Shown in pieces: positions 11,181 to 21,800 of a stretch of 30,903 bases of DNA. The DNA is from Dissophora ornata (taxonomy: Eukaryota > Mortierellomycota > Mortierellomycetes > Mortierellales > Mortierellaceae). The position numbers and the translations under genes are program-made. Each line of letters begins with the position of its first letter. Within the stretch, counting starts at the first letter, position 1. The notes beneath the pieces are model-generated. The model searched no databases. It was not told the DNA's origin and was given only the letters and a program-made list of their open reading frames with translations. The stretch covers positions 1-30,903 of the forward strand of contig MU616940.1 in the NCBI GenBank assembly GCA_025201705.1, written 5' to 3'.

Positions 11181-11990
11181 TGCTCCCGCGTCGCCCACCC
11201 ACTGACCCGCTCGTGGACCTAGAGCCCTGGCGGATATTGGTCCCTATGCTCTTTAATTTGGGGAATCGCGTCAGCATCCACGTCAGCGTCTCCCTGTCAT
11301 CACACCACCAGCTCGACGTCGGCGACACTACCACCGCCAGCGTGTCTCTCAGCCCCTCCAACAGCTCCACACCGTGCTTCAGCGTCGGAAGTAGATTCGA
11401 CGGCAGCAAATCAAGATATCTGAGTCGCGTACATCGTCCTAGCTGTACAAACACCATCCTGTGATCCCAGGGCATGGGTGTCAGCAGCTGGAACCCGATC
11501 ACTAGGACTTGCGGCGTTCCTTCGTATGCCCAGGACTTTGCTTCTCGGATAGACCCCAGCCCATCCTCAAGTAGATGGCAGGCAGTTGTCAACCTGAAGG
11601 GGCCATGTCCCTCATGCTTATAGTCCGTTTCGTTGCCATAAAGTGCCTCAGATACCGACAAGTTTCCAGGGAGATCTGTAAATCTAGACTTGAAACGAGA
11701 TGTGTCCGCCGGACACCCAGACTAATCTGTCCATGGATGTTGGGTCACCAATCAGCTGGTGATGTTCGTGTTCGTTCCAGGGGTGGAAATCGACGTGCGT
11801 CAAGAACTGAGCGCGTGCAGCCCAGCATCGCAAATCCTCAGCTGTGCATCTGCGCGGAGACCGCGGTCAACTTTGGACACAACTCTAGCGACTCTGCGTA
11901 CTACTCTCGCTGCTGTTCTTCTATCAGTGCTTGCTCCGCGGGCGTGTTGCCTCGCACGTTCAAGGGCGATGCTTCGATGACTCCAGTGGT
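11180..11990 (-). pseudogene. F-box/LRR-type protein, C-terminal part, frameshifted
   Basis: On the minus strand, three successive reading frames carry leucine-rich, F-box-protein-like sequence. The first, about 11990-11800, ends LRICDAGLHALSS and a stop. The second, 11809-11684, reads FLTHVDFHPWNEHEHHQLIG, then DRLVWVSGGHISFQV and a TAG. The third, about 11670-11230, contains LGRCTRLRYLDLLPSN, LLPTLKHGVELLEGLRDTL and TLTWMLTRFPKLKSIGTNI. LRR-type 'CxxLRxLDL' and a terminal '(W)MxxxxPKLKxI' are the usual end of the expanded F-box/LRR proteins of Mortierella-like fungi. No F-box is present in this piece. At least two frame changes and several stops mark it as decayed. The frame boundaries are approximate. 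It faces away from the NACHT gene, whose promoter region abuts or overlaps its right end. Confidence 0.65.
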
Positions 11991-12086
11991 CACTCGATCC
12001 CTGGTAGTGTTTCTGGAATCACTAACTCTCAGTGTAAGTTATATGCTACGAATAATAACAGTTGCTAATTATCTCGGTGTAAAATG

Positions 12087-12093
12087 TATATAA
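12087..12093 (+). promoter_or_regulatory. TATA-box-like sequence upstream of the NACHT gene
   Basis: TATATAA lies 57 nt before the ATG at 12150 and about 35 nt before the NACHT frame opens at 12122. If it is a working TATA box, transcription would start near 12120 and the ATG at 12150 would be the first one met, but that ATG is not in the NACHT frame. This is only a sequence match. Confidence 0.3.
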
Positions 12094-12514
12094 TGGAATG
12101 CCAATGGAAATGGCATAATGACGACAAGACCCAGAAGCTTACAATTCATATGACATACCTAAAGTGCAAAAAGGCCAAGATTACATCAAGGACGGCGATC
12201 GATACAGAGACCGAGGCGACTTTGACAAAGCCAAAGCGAAATATGAGAAGGCTAGCAAATTTCGCCCCAGCGCAGCTCATGATCATCTGGCGATTCTACC
12301 TCTATGCAAGGCATCCAAGGAAAACAGCAATTCTCGCCGATACATTTCAGTTGGATGGCATGCGAATCTTCATCACGCAAAGAGAAAATTCAAACAAGTG
12401 GTGAAAAACCCCCCTCAAATCTCAACTCCACACCAATATTTCTTTCCAAGACACTCGCTGTCTACTCAGTCCAACGCCAATAGCCATTCTACGTCCGTGT
12501 CTGTATCGGCTTGC

Positions 12515-15500
12515 ATGTCCACATCCACCTTGACCACCCAATCGACAGTGGAAACTCACTCAACCTTGGCATCGGAAGTTGTTGTCAGTGATGGTGGCAC
12601 AGTATCAGATGTTCTCTCTATGACGGCCGCGTACGTCGTTGATAACAAGGTCTACGACATCATTAAAGAATTCGGCAAAAGTCCCATCACCTTTGACACT
12701 GTGCAGGAGCTAGTAGTCCTAGCTAACATCCCAGACCGAGACGTATTCCTACACATCACCACAAAGATCCTCTGCGTATTGAGAGATATGCCTCTGCTCA
12801 CCAGTATCGCTCTTCAAGGCCTGGCCGTCATCTTGGACTCTTTTCCTGATAAGATCGACTTGGATTCATTGCATGGAACCTTTGTGGAGATTCTCAAAAC
12901 TCTCCAAGCTCGTCTGAGCAGCATTCGAACTGCCAAAAATATTGGCGAACTGCTACCTTTGCTCATCGCTCTCAACTCACTCCTGGACGCCATGGTGCGT
13001 AGAGAAGTGTTTGGACTTGACCGCGAATCCGTCTACGAGGTCCTTAAGACTCGACTGGGCAGTTTAACCTCACACTCAAATGTGATGGTATGCTTCCAAG
13101 CATTGTATGCTAAACAGGCTCTTACCGTCGTTGGCAACAACGAGTCACTCCCAATGAGCATATACCGCCGTGGAAAATTGGCATTTGTACTAGCAGGAAA
13201 TATATCGAGTATAGTAACCAAGCACGATCTGTCCAGCGCCGAGCCGGCATACCAAAATATCAAAAAGATATTCGACGTTTCGATTCAGGATCGCTGGTAC
13301 CAGGGACTGATCTATGTCGATTATCTGGTGGGACGACATAGTTGGGAGCAATTTGAGGATTTTGTGCTCCACAGCAAGTTCCAATCAGATGTCTGCTTTC
13401 AGCTAGGCTTAGTCTTGCGGCTTGAAGAGATTGCAGTAGTTCAAACGGACACTGCGATTAGTAATGGTGCTATCAAGTTTCTGGTAGCCCTTGGGACGAA
13501 ACCTATTCCATTAGTGCCAGAGATGGTGCAGGGTGCTCTTCTACGTCTCGGGATATCGGACGGATCTACAGATGGCACGAAGGACGACATGGCAACCTCA
13601 CTCCTCTCCCAATCTTCTATTTCGGGCCAGGACGATTTGCGACCTGTATGGGATCCGGCTTGGCATGCTACTCCAAAAGGCATTCTTCTCAAGGCTGTTC
13701 AGGATAAAGACCAGCGGAATGCGATTGTGGATAATCTGCCAGCCCAACTTATGGATATCAAACAAGAGATTCAATCCAGTGGCTCAGAGGTGAAAGGTGC
13801 GGTTGATCAGATAGGAGCGGATATTCAGCAACTCAGAGCTGATACTCGCCTAATCTCTGCAAGCCTTCCTTCACAGTCTAGTCTGGAAGACATTCAGGCT
13901 GCACTCAAGACCTACTATGCACCATACCTCTTCATCCTCCGAGTCTCAGGGGATGAACTGGATCTGGAGACATGCTTCGTCAATCTAGCAATCGTTGAGG
14001 CCCCAGCACAACGACAAATGGAAAAGCAGTATCTCAAGGAGCAGGCAGCCGTCTTTCACCGAATCCAGAGTTTCGAAGCCGTAGAAAGAGCCGATATGCA
14101 GTCGTCGATTCCCTTGGAACAACTTTTCAACAAGCGCAGGCTACGTGGTGGAAACGAAGACATTCCTAAAACAATTTTGGTACAGGGACGAGCAGGCATC
14201 GGCAAGACAACACTGTGTAAAAAGCTTGTCCTTGCACATCAGACCGGACTGTGGAGAGATCGTTTCGACACTCTACTGTGGTTCCCATTGCGTCAGCTCA
14301 AAGCATTCAAGGCCCGGACTCTCGAAGGCCTATTACGCGAGAAGTTCTTCACTCAGGGCCTTGACCAAGAAGGTGTGGCGTTAGGACACGCACTTGCAAC
14401 TTGCGCTCAAAAAGGTAGAGTTCTTTTCATCTTGGACGGTCTGGATGAAATTGTAGCAGACACAGAGTGTGATAAAGGCATTGCCTTGAGATCATTCTTA
14501 CGGACCCTGCTCGCGCAACAACATGTCGTCATCACTTCAAGACCTTCAGGTTTGGACAGATCACTATTGCCATCAATAGATCTGGAGCTTGAGACCGTTG
14601 GATTCAGTCAACAGAATGTCAATGACTTCCTGGTCAAGATACTCAAGCCAGAAGCAGTGAGGACGGTTCAATGCTTTATTCACCAGACACCATTGATTCA
14701 GGGGTTAGTCAATATTCCTGTGCAACTTGACGTGATCTGCTTCAGCTGGGATTCACTTCCAATGGACGGTCCCACGGTAACCATGACGGAACTATATCAA
14801 CTAATGGTTCGGAAACTGTGGTGCAAAGATGCATTGCGGCTAAGGAAGACAGCTGGAGGAATGAATCTGACGTCGCGACAAATCAGCAAATTGGCACCTG
14901 AGGATATCGACGAGCTAATGGCTACTGAGTTGCAACATCTTGGGTATCTTGCGTTCAAAGGGATGAAGAACAATCATCAAATCGAATTTGATGAGAAAGC
15001 TCTACTTAGTGCGTTAGGGGATCTCAGAGAGTACCGTGCAACAGTCAAGATTGGCCTTTTACCGCCTCAGCTCCTTGAAACGATGAAGCAGACATCATTT
15101 TTGCACACAGCAGATACAGATCTGGATGCCAGCAAGAGCGGTTCTCAGCAGGCCTGGTATTTCTTGCATCTGATATTCCAAGAATATTTCGCGGCAACAT
15201 GGATAGCGCAGCATCTACAAGTCAAACAACCACATCCATCAGCTAGGATGATGACTGTCGAGCAAGCGAAAGCATTTGTGCAAGAGCATAAATACAACCC
15301 TCAATATGAGATTGTGTGGTGGATGGTTGCAGGACTGCTGGATGGAGAGGCATCAGAAGAGTTTTTCGCTCTGTCGTCTTTGCGATCTATTGACATCCGC
15401 TTCGCGAATCGATTAGTTGGTCCCGGCACAACGAGCTCAAGACTAAAGACAGGTGATCAGCTTTGCGTAGGAAGCGTGAACGTCTCGTTGGCCTTAATGT

Positions 15501-16751
15501 CAGCCAGGAAGAGTAACGTTGCACGCCAGAGCGAGTTGGAGAGTGTTTCGGATCTCTTGTAAGTTTCTAGTCTTTAGCTTATGTTTGGCTGCTCAAAGGA
15601 CTTGATGATCATTAACGATATTCCCGGGTCTACTTTAGAACACTCAACTTCATCTTTGACGAAGCCTTTCTCGCTGCCCATCTAACGCCTATGGCATTGG
15701 CGGCTATCCAGACCATCGATGTCCCATATCCAGATGACATCGAGGTCCTTACTCTATGCAAAGCCACAATATTCGCTGCTCGCAATGAGTATCTCAAATC
15801 CAAGAAATTTATCCGAACCCTGCCCTCAGAGACAATAGTCCAAGGGATTCTGGCTGAGATGGTCTCCACTGCTATTCTTTTCATGCCGAGCTCCGTCCTG
15901 AAAACCAACGAGGATACGTATATACAACATGCGATTCGTGCCATCATCGTTGGAATATTTGGAGATATGGAAATCATCCATCATTGGTATGTATTATTGG
16001 ATGCAGAGTCTTTTTTTCTTCTTTTATTCAAAGTGAATAACTTGCTTATTTGCATTACTTCTTTTTTCCTTCCAGGACGAGAGACCCTTTACCGACTCCA
16101 AAAGGGTTTGAGAAGATCTACCAGCCAGACTTCTTTGCAGAGAGGGATGGATTCCCTTTCATCGTGGTGGAGGTCAAGAAGCCTGACGCAGACCCTACAA
16201 TTCTCGATGGGGATGCGAGGAAGGTCCCGCATATGATGAAGATTGCGTTGGACAGGATGTACTTGGCCGGCATCGAGCAACCTGTCGTTATTGGACTCCT
16301 TGTGCAAGGTACGTGATGCATCACCTTTAATTGTTTTCTTAAAAAAATGACATTGGTAAGGTAACCTCTTTTTTTTCCTCCAGACCGGCGATGCCAGGTA
16401 ATGGCCTTAAGCCTCCCTTATGAGGCCATCTATTTGACCCAGACGATTGGGACATTTGAGATTCCTGATGACAGGGTTCAGCTTGGGCTGCTCTTGCCAG
16501 CCATTGGCCCCTTAGCATGCGCGAAGGTTAGTTTTTCTTACTGTGCTTTTTTTGGGTGGCTGGAATGGGAAACTATCAAAGTTGACTTATCAAATTTTGT
16601 TCAGGATCTTGCCACAAATACACTGGATGAAATCGTTCGCCGGCCCAAAGTGGCCCCAAAAGAGCTACATCCCTGGACCCGTCCTTCTTATTACCTTAAA
16701 TGCATCAAAGTCCCTGCACCCCTTCCCCCAGCTGTTGATATTGACTTGTAA
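12515..16751 (+). CDS. ARM-like/NACHT STAND NTPase fused to a PD-(D/E)XK nuclease-like domain
   Basis: Five exons: 12515-15558, 15639-15986, 16076-16308, 16384-16526 and 16605-16751. Introns are GT-AG, 75-89 bp; phases 2, 2, 1 and 0 all match, giving 1304 residues from the first in-frame ATG. Residues 1-540 are helical, ARM-like. NACHT follows: Walker A GRAGIGKTT at 558-566, Walker B RVLFILDGLDE at 635-645, VVITSRPSG at 671-679 and the closing FLHLIFQEYF at 883. No WD40, TPR or other repeat array follows. After a roughly 100-residue linker, exons 2-5 encode a domain with QPDFFAE...VVEVKKP. Its D1149, E1163 and K1165 fit the PD-(D/E)XK catalytic signature, with a helix and a strand (PVVIGLLVQ) after it. 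The frame is open, TPR-like and clearly coding back to 12122 (GDRYRDRGDFDKAKAKYEKA) but has no ATG there, so the true start is unknown. A separate 310-residue nuclease gene starting at ATG 15497 is the alternative model. NACHT is near certain; the nuclease fold is inferred from motif and order. Confidence 0.85.
15559..15638 (+). other. Intron 1 of the NACHT-nuclease gene, with stop codon inside the donor
   Basis: An 80-bp intron runs from GTAAGT to TTTAG. The NACHT frame reads TTG TAA across the donor, so an unspliced message ends the protein at once. Splicing joins CTT to AACACTC and continues as LLTLNFIFDEAF. Splicing of this one intron therefore decides whether the nuclease-like domain is made. 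Confidence 0.75.
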
Positions 16752-17143
16752 ATTTGTGCAGAGAACCTACTGCACGTCGACGGACACAGTTCAAAATGCC
16801 GATATCAACAAAAGAGAAGTGTTGCTGCAACAGTTTGGCACATGTGGTAACAGTACGAAGCTGTGTATTTCCTTGTTGCAATGAATTACTTGTAACTGGC
16901 GGTACCATCAACTCCTTCCTTGAACCATCCATCGACTTCCCTACCTTCAAAACACATCACCAACTGTAAGCGAGACTATTCAAAGTGGGTGGTGTTTTTA
17001 ATACTACGAGGGTAAGTTCCAGTAGTTATCATCAATATTACTTCAAAAACGCTGCCATCCAGAATATCTCCAACTTAATGGTTCAACGCTAAACCACATG
17101 AGGTGGAATAGTCAAGTGGAGGAATGCTCAATAAAAGCAGTTG
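16752..17143. other. Interval between the NACHT-nuclease gene and the right F-box relic
   Basis: About 390 bp. It should hold the 3' UTR of the NACHT-nuclease gene; an AATAAA on the plus strand at 17130-17135 is one possible signal. On the minus strand, sequence beyond the relic's stop still has scattered F-box/LRR-like words in shifting frames to about 17050. I found no obvious inverted repeat or target duplication matching the left side of the gene. Confidence 0.4.
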
Positions 17144-17675
17144 CTATCCTCCCTTGGACAGAGGCAGCAAGTTTAGCATGGCCTCCATTGCTGAATGTTT
17201 TACGCGCGAGACTACAGCAAGCGTCAGGTTTGTCAGGGACGTGAGATTGTAGAGAAGATCGTCGAAGCGATGGAGCACCTTGCCAACCCCTGCTCAAAGG
17301 CGAAAGGACCGGAGAATGGGTCTGTCGGGCCCAGGTGTCAGAAGGATGTCGCGGGGCAGACCTTCTGGTGCTTGGCAGTCGAATAGCATGTCGAGGATAT
17401 CGTCTTCGGCCATTTGGTCGTCGTGGTCTGTCACCCCACTATACAGAACGAGGATAGTATCTATTAGTCTTGAAGGCTGTGAGAAGAGAGGGTCGGTCGT
17501 CCCTGCCAATGAGGGCATGTCTGAAGAGATGGGGAATGATCTCATGGTGCCACCTGCGCGAGACCGTGAGGAGACGGCCGAGGGCAGCCGCTGGCAGGTA
17601 CGCAAACACGGCGGAGAGCAGCTCGGAAGGCAGACCTGCAGCAGTGCTGGCCTTGAGTGGAGATGTCGCGTGCAT
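17144..17675 (-). pseudogene. F-box protein, N-terminal part, frameshifted and truncated
   Basis: The ATG at 17675-17673 opens a frame with a good F-box: GLPSELLSAVFAYLPAAALG then RLLTVSRRWHHEIIPHLF at about residues 13-52. F-box proteins are substrate adaptors of SCF ubiquitin ligases. After DRPSLLTA this frame hits a stop. The expected continuation, ILVLYSGVTDHDDQMAEDDI and DMLFDCQAPEGLPRDILL, is in another frame. That frame meets an in-frame TGA after RSFRL and then resumes as KVLHRFDDLLYNLTSLTNLT before ending at TAG 17146-17144. One frameshift and one internal stop, with no splice sites that would remove them, make this a pseudogene. The C-terminal LRR half is missing here, but a piece of that kind lies on the same strand at 11180-11990. 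Confidence 0.7.
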
Positions 17676-17917
17676 GGTTGGAATGCACAGGGTGGGATGA
17701 GGAGAGTGCGATCGAGGGAAGAGAGGGAAGAGGAGCGTTGACACCAGTGGCAAACACTTCACAGGAAACACCAGGGACGCGTGCGCGCAGGAAGCCCTTT
17801 TCTGTCTCGCCAGGCACCGCTTTCCCACACTCTGTCACTCTCTCTCTCCCTCTTCTTCTCACGATCTCTGCCTACATCGCTTTTTGTTGGTCTCTTCATT
17901 CCATCAGATCACCCGCC

Positions 17918-18533
17918 ATGCTTTTCAAGGCCATCACCACCCCCGCCAGCAACATCGCGCGCCTCTCCCATCGTGCCTTCTCTGCTTCTGGTGAGCCCCT
18001 TTGTCCGCAACAGCATCACTCGTCGTTGAGCATCCGCACTCTGGAATAACCATGCCAAGCAACGCACTCTATCCTCACCACCACCACCTATCAATGTAGC
18101 CGCCTCCAATGCCAAGAAGCAGTTCATTGTCATCGCCCGCGACTTTAAAGATCCTGAAAGCGCCGAGCGCCGCCTCGCTGTCCGTCCCACACATCTGGAT
18201 GGCGCAAAGGCGCTCAAGAAGTCGGGAGCATTGCAGCTAGGAGGCGCGCTCTTGTCGGACCACTCCGAGTCGGGACAGATGATTGGATCCGTTATGATCT
18301 TTAGTGCAGACTCGGAGGAGGAGGTCACTTCAATTCTCGAAAAGTAAGGAAACGAGTGTCCACTTGGGGGATTTTGCAACGTTTGGCTTTATACAAGTCT
18401 TGATCTCACTTGCACAAACTGACTTGATTGCCGTCCTCTTCTTTTCCTGCTCGCGGTGCATAGGGATGTTTATGTCACCGGCAAGGTGTGGGAGCACTAC
18501 CAAGTCCTTCCTTTCCGACAGGCACCAGTGTAG
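17918..18533 (+). CDS. YCII-domain protein, probably mitochondrial
   Basis: Three exons (17918-17990, 18100-18343 and 18464-18533; introns of 109 and 120 bp; phases 1 and 2) give 128 residues. The N-terminus MLFKAITTPASNIARLSHRA is basic, rich in Ser/Ala and without acid residues, as in a mitochondrial targeting peptide. The YCII domain (dimeric ferredoxin-like alpha+beta fold) follows: FIVIARDFKDPESAERRLAV, then RPTHLDGAKALKKSGALQLG with the family's conserved His, then GALLSDHSE, SVMIFSADSEEEV and the final DVYVTGKVWEHYQVLPFRQA. YCII proteins are small putative enzymes whose substrates in fungi are unknown. It is transcribed towards the CSL gene, with about 270 bp between stop codons. All exons are needed to complete the fold, and the gene appears intact. 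Confidence 0.9.
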
Positions 18534-18803
18534 TGGGGATAATAAAAGCAATTGAGCAGATCGTTCATTCGTATTTTTTGTTTTTTTTTTTTATTCGTTG
18601 TTACAATTTTAGTATTCGTGTCTTTCGTTTTTTTTTCTTTTTCGATACATGTACACAGGTGGTTTGGGTGGGGGTTATTCTACAAAAAAAAAAAGGTCGT
18701 ATTTGTTACAAATAAACCAAAAAAATAAGCGATTACAAAAAAACAAGAGAGAGAGAGAGAAAAGAAAAGACAAAAAGGAGAGAATAAGAGAAAAAAAAGG
18801 CAC
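18534..18803. terminator. Convergent 3' region between YCII and CSL genes
   Basis: The 270 bp between two facing stop codons are made of long T and A runs and a GA tract. AATAAA occurs on the plus strand at 18541-18546 and 18711-18716. The minus strand has AATAAA at 18595-18590. The two transcripts probably overlap at their 3' ends. Confidence 0.5.
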
Positions 18804-21800
18804 TTAGCCAACGACTTCAACAATCCAATCAGCCCTCTCACGTTCTCGCGAATACACAACTCTGTATCCAGTCCGGTACGCGATGCCGCTAGCACGCTCC
18901 ACCATCAAGATGTCGAGCTCCGCCTTGGCATTGCCCTGCGCATCGTGCGATGCCCGCACCTCGCAGCCAAAAGGCAGCTCGGCCTCGAGACCGATGGTTT
19001 GCTTCACAATCTTCCGTGGCTTCTGGTTCTGGAGAGCTGGGTTCATGGATGCAGGGAGGTGGCTGCCACCGTAGTGGCGTCCATTCGCAGCGTTGATCAA
19101 TGGATACTTTTGCTGCTGCTGCTGCGAGTTGTCGCCACCGTTGCTGTTTGCAGCGCCGCTCTTGGGTGCAATCGATTTGGTAGCAATCTTGGGCAATCGG
19201 TCCTCAGAAGTAGCTGCAGCCTTGCTGTCCTCCTCGTTATCATCATCGTCGCTCTCACTCTCAGCCTCGTCTGCAGCATGCCTTACAGCGTCTGTATCGG
19301 CCAAGACCTCGTTCAACTTTCTGCGACGCATGCGGATCGCGCCATGCTGGGCCAGCCAGAGCTGGATGGGACCCTCTTCGTCTCTCATGGGCTGGCGGGT
19401 ATCCTCGCAACGTTTATAGACGTACTCGGACATGCTCAGCTTGCGTTCATAGGGGTCATCCTGCTGCTTGACGAGGCGTGCCTCTTCCTCGGAGGTCAGC
19501 TTCTCAAAGACGTTCTTGACTGACATGGTCATGGTGTTCGTCTGCGGGTTGTAGCGAGGGCAAGACATGACGGCGGGGACCTTGGACGGATCCACATCCG
19601 AGTCAACGGACGCGGGGATAGGACCAAAGTAGGTGTAATCGAACTTGGCTGTAAAAGAAAGGAGAAAGTGGGGTCAGTCTCATGAGTGGAATCGTTAAAC
19701 ACTGCAAAAAAGAAATAAAATAAAATAAAATAAAACATACAGATGCCGGCAATGGTCCAGCAAACAAAGTCGTCGACAGCAACGCTATCCTGGCTCTTGC
19801 CCACGCGCTTAGGCATGCTGTTGTTCTGGCCGTTGTAATCAGCCTCTTCCTCGTTCATCTCCTCCTCATCCTCCTCCGGGCCATCGGTCATGTCCATGAT
19901 CGACGCTTTCTTGGAGGATGTGCGGTACTCGAGCAGGGGACTGCGGTCCATAGCGGCCTGCAGGGGGATCTTGCCCTCGATCTTGGGGCTACCAATCGAG
20001 GACGCGCTCAAGTAGTAGGCACGGCCATCCTCAGGGTGGACACGGTCAGGATGCTCGAGCACAATCTTCTGCATCTGGCTCACAGGGCCAGTGCCCGAAC
20101 GCGAGACCTTGCCGTTCTCAACCTTGCGAATGATCAAGCGATCGGTCATGATACCGGTCAAGTCGTTGATCAACACAATCTCGGATCCGTACAGGACAGG
20201 CTCCGAGTTGGAGAAGACATAGACAGGCTCCTGCTGCAGCTGCTGTTGGTTGCGGTACTGGAAGGACGAGCCGGGTGCGGAGCCCGAAGCAGAGTCGGGG
20301 CGCTGGTTCGACAGAGAGCCGGCCAAGGGCACGGACTGTCCTTGAGCAGAGGTGGCGGCACCCGAAGGATCGCCCTTCATGCGGATGGGCACAAACTTTG
20401 TCGAGAGGCTAGGAGCTCTGAAGACACCCATGTTGGCGGGGACAGATTTGACGGGAGGAGCTGGAGGGGGCTTGACCATCTTGATGGTAAAGGAGGACCA
20501 GGATCCGATTTTGGCACAAACAGCGTTGTTGTCAACAGCCATGTACTTTGTGCGGACAGTCTGGGCATTGATGCGATTCAGGAGCGAGACACTCATGCCG
20601 TTCAGGATGAAGCACGAGGCATTTCCGGCCTTGGCAGTCTTCTTCGAGGGCTTGGAGATGATTGGGATCGGGTTCGAGTCCATGATGGCCGTGGGCATGT
20701 TTGTATGCTTGTTCAAGAAGACCTGGAGACCCAGCTTGAACCGCTTGGAGCTGTCAGAGCCAGTTCCGGTCACATGGAGGTTGCGGAACGAGCACTTGAG
20801 GCCGTCATCGAGCGAGCAGTCTTGCTCCATCAGGTTCTCGCCGTGGGGCCCGCTGACCTTTTCGTGGATGACCGACATGGTGACATGGGGTTGCTCTGCG
20901 CGGATCTGCTTCGAGTTCACACCGGCCGAGACATGGACCATTGGTGGTGGGCAGAGATAACGCTTCTCAATGCCATAGGACTTTTGGGCAATGGCGCCGT
21001 GCCAGCAGCGGATGGTGGTCATCTGGTAGCGCTGCATCCTTGTCATTGGGTGGCTCTTCTTGGTCGACAACTCTTGCGTAGAGGGCTTTTGCATCGAGTG
21101 AGGGAACTGGCTGCGACGAGAAAAGAGGTGGAGCTCTTGCGAAGACTCATCTGACATAGCAGACTCCATGGGGGATCCCGAAGAGTTGGAGCGAGGGACT
21201 CCCTGGCGAGTAGGAGAGTGGTCGCGGTCCCACTTGCGCTTCATCATGGCTATGGGCGGAGATGGCCGCTGGGCCTGGGAAGATTGGTAGTAGGGCTGCT
21301 CCTTGGGCTCGATCTTCACGTAGATCTGGCGGTCGGTTCTCTTGGACGCTGCACGAGGCGAGAGCGCAGGTTGCTGCGTCTCAGGGGACGTTGGGCCCGA
21401 TGATACGGGAGCAGGGGCAATGGAGCGAGGCTGGATGGTCTTGGGCTTGACTTGCTGCTGCTGTTGCTGGTAAGCGTGAGCATGGTGCTGTTGGGGTCTG
21501 CCGTAGGCCAAAGGCTTCTCTGCCGGAGAGTGGATAGGCGAGAGCTGCTGGAAGGATGTACGGTGCAGTGGTGACGAGACAGGAACATTGGAACCGTGCG
21601 ATGGACTCGAAGGATCGCTTGAACTTGATTCAGAGTGTGTGTAAGGAGAGGACCCAGAAGGTCGCTGCTCATGCAACGCAGTGTAGAGCGAGGGAAGGCG
21701 AAGGCTATGCTGACGCTCCTGCTGTTGTTGTTGCTGCTGGCGCTGCTGTGCCTGCTTAGCGCCGAAGCGATCCAGCACATCACCGATAGGAGGACCATGA

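Noticed and set aside
12000..17060. Terminal inverted repeats or target-site duplication bounding the NACHT-nuclease segment
   Set aside because: Comparing 12000-12120 with 16750-17060 by eye gave only the shared word GTAAGTT, too short to mean anything.
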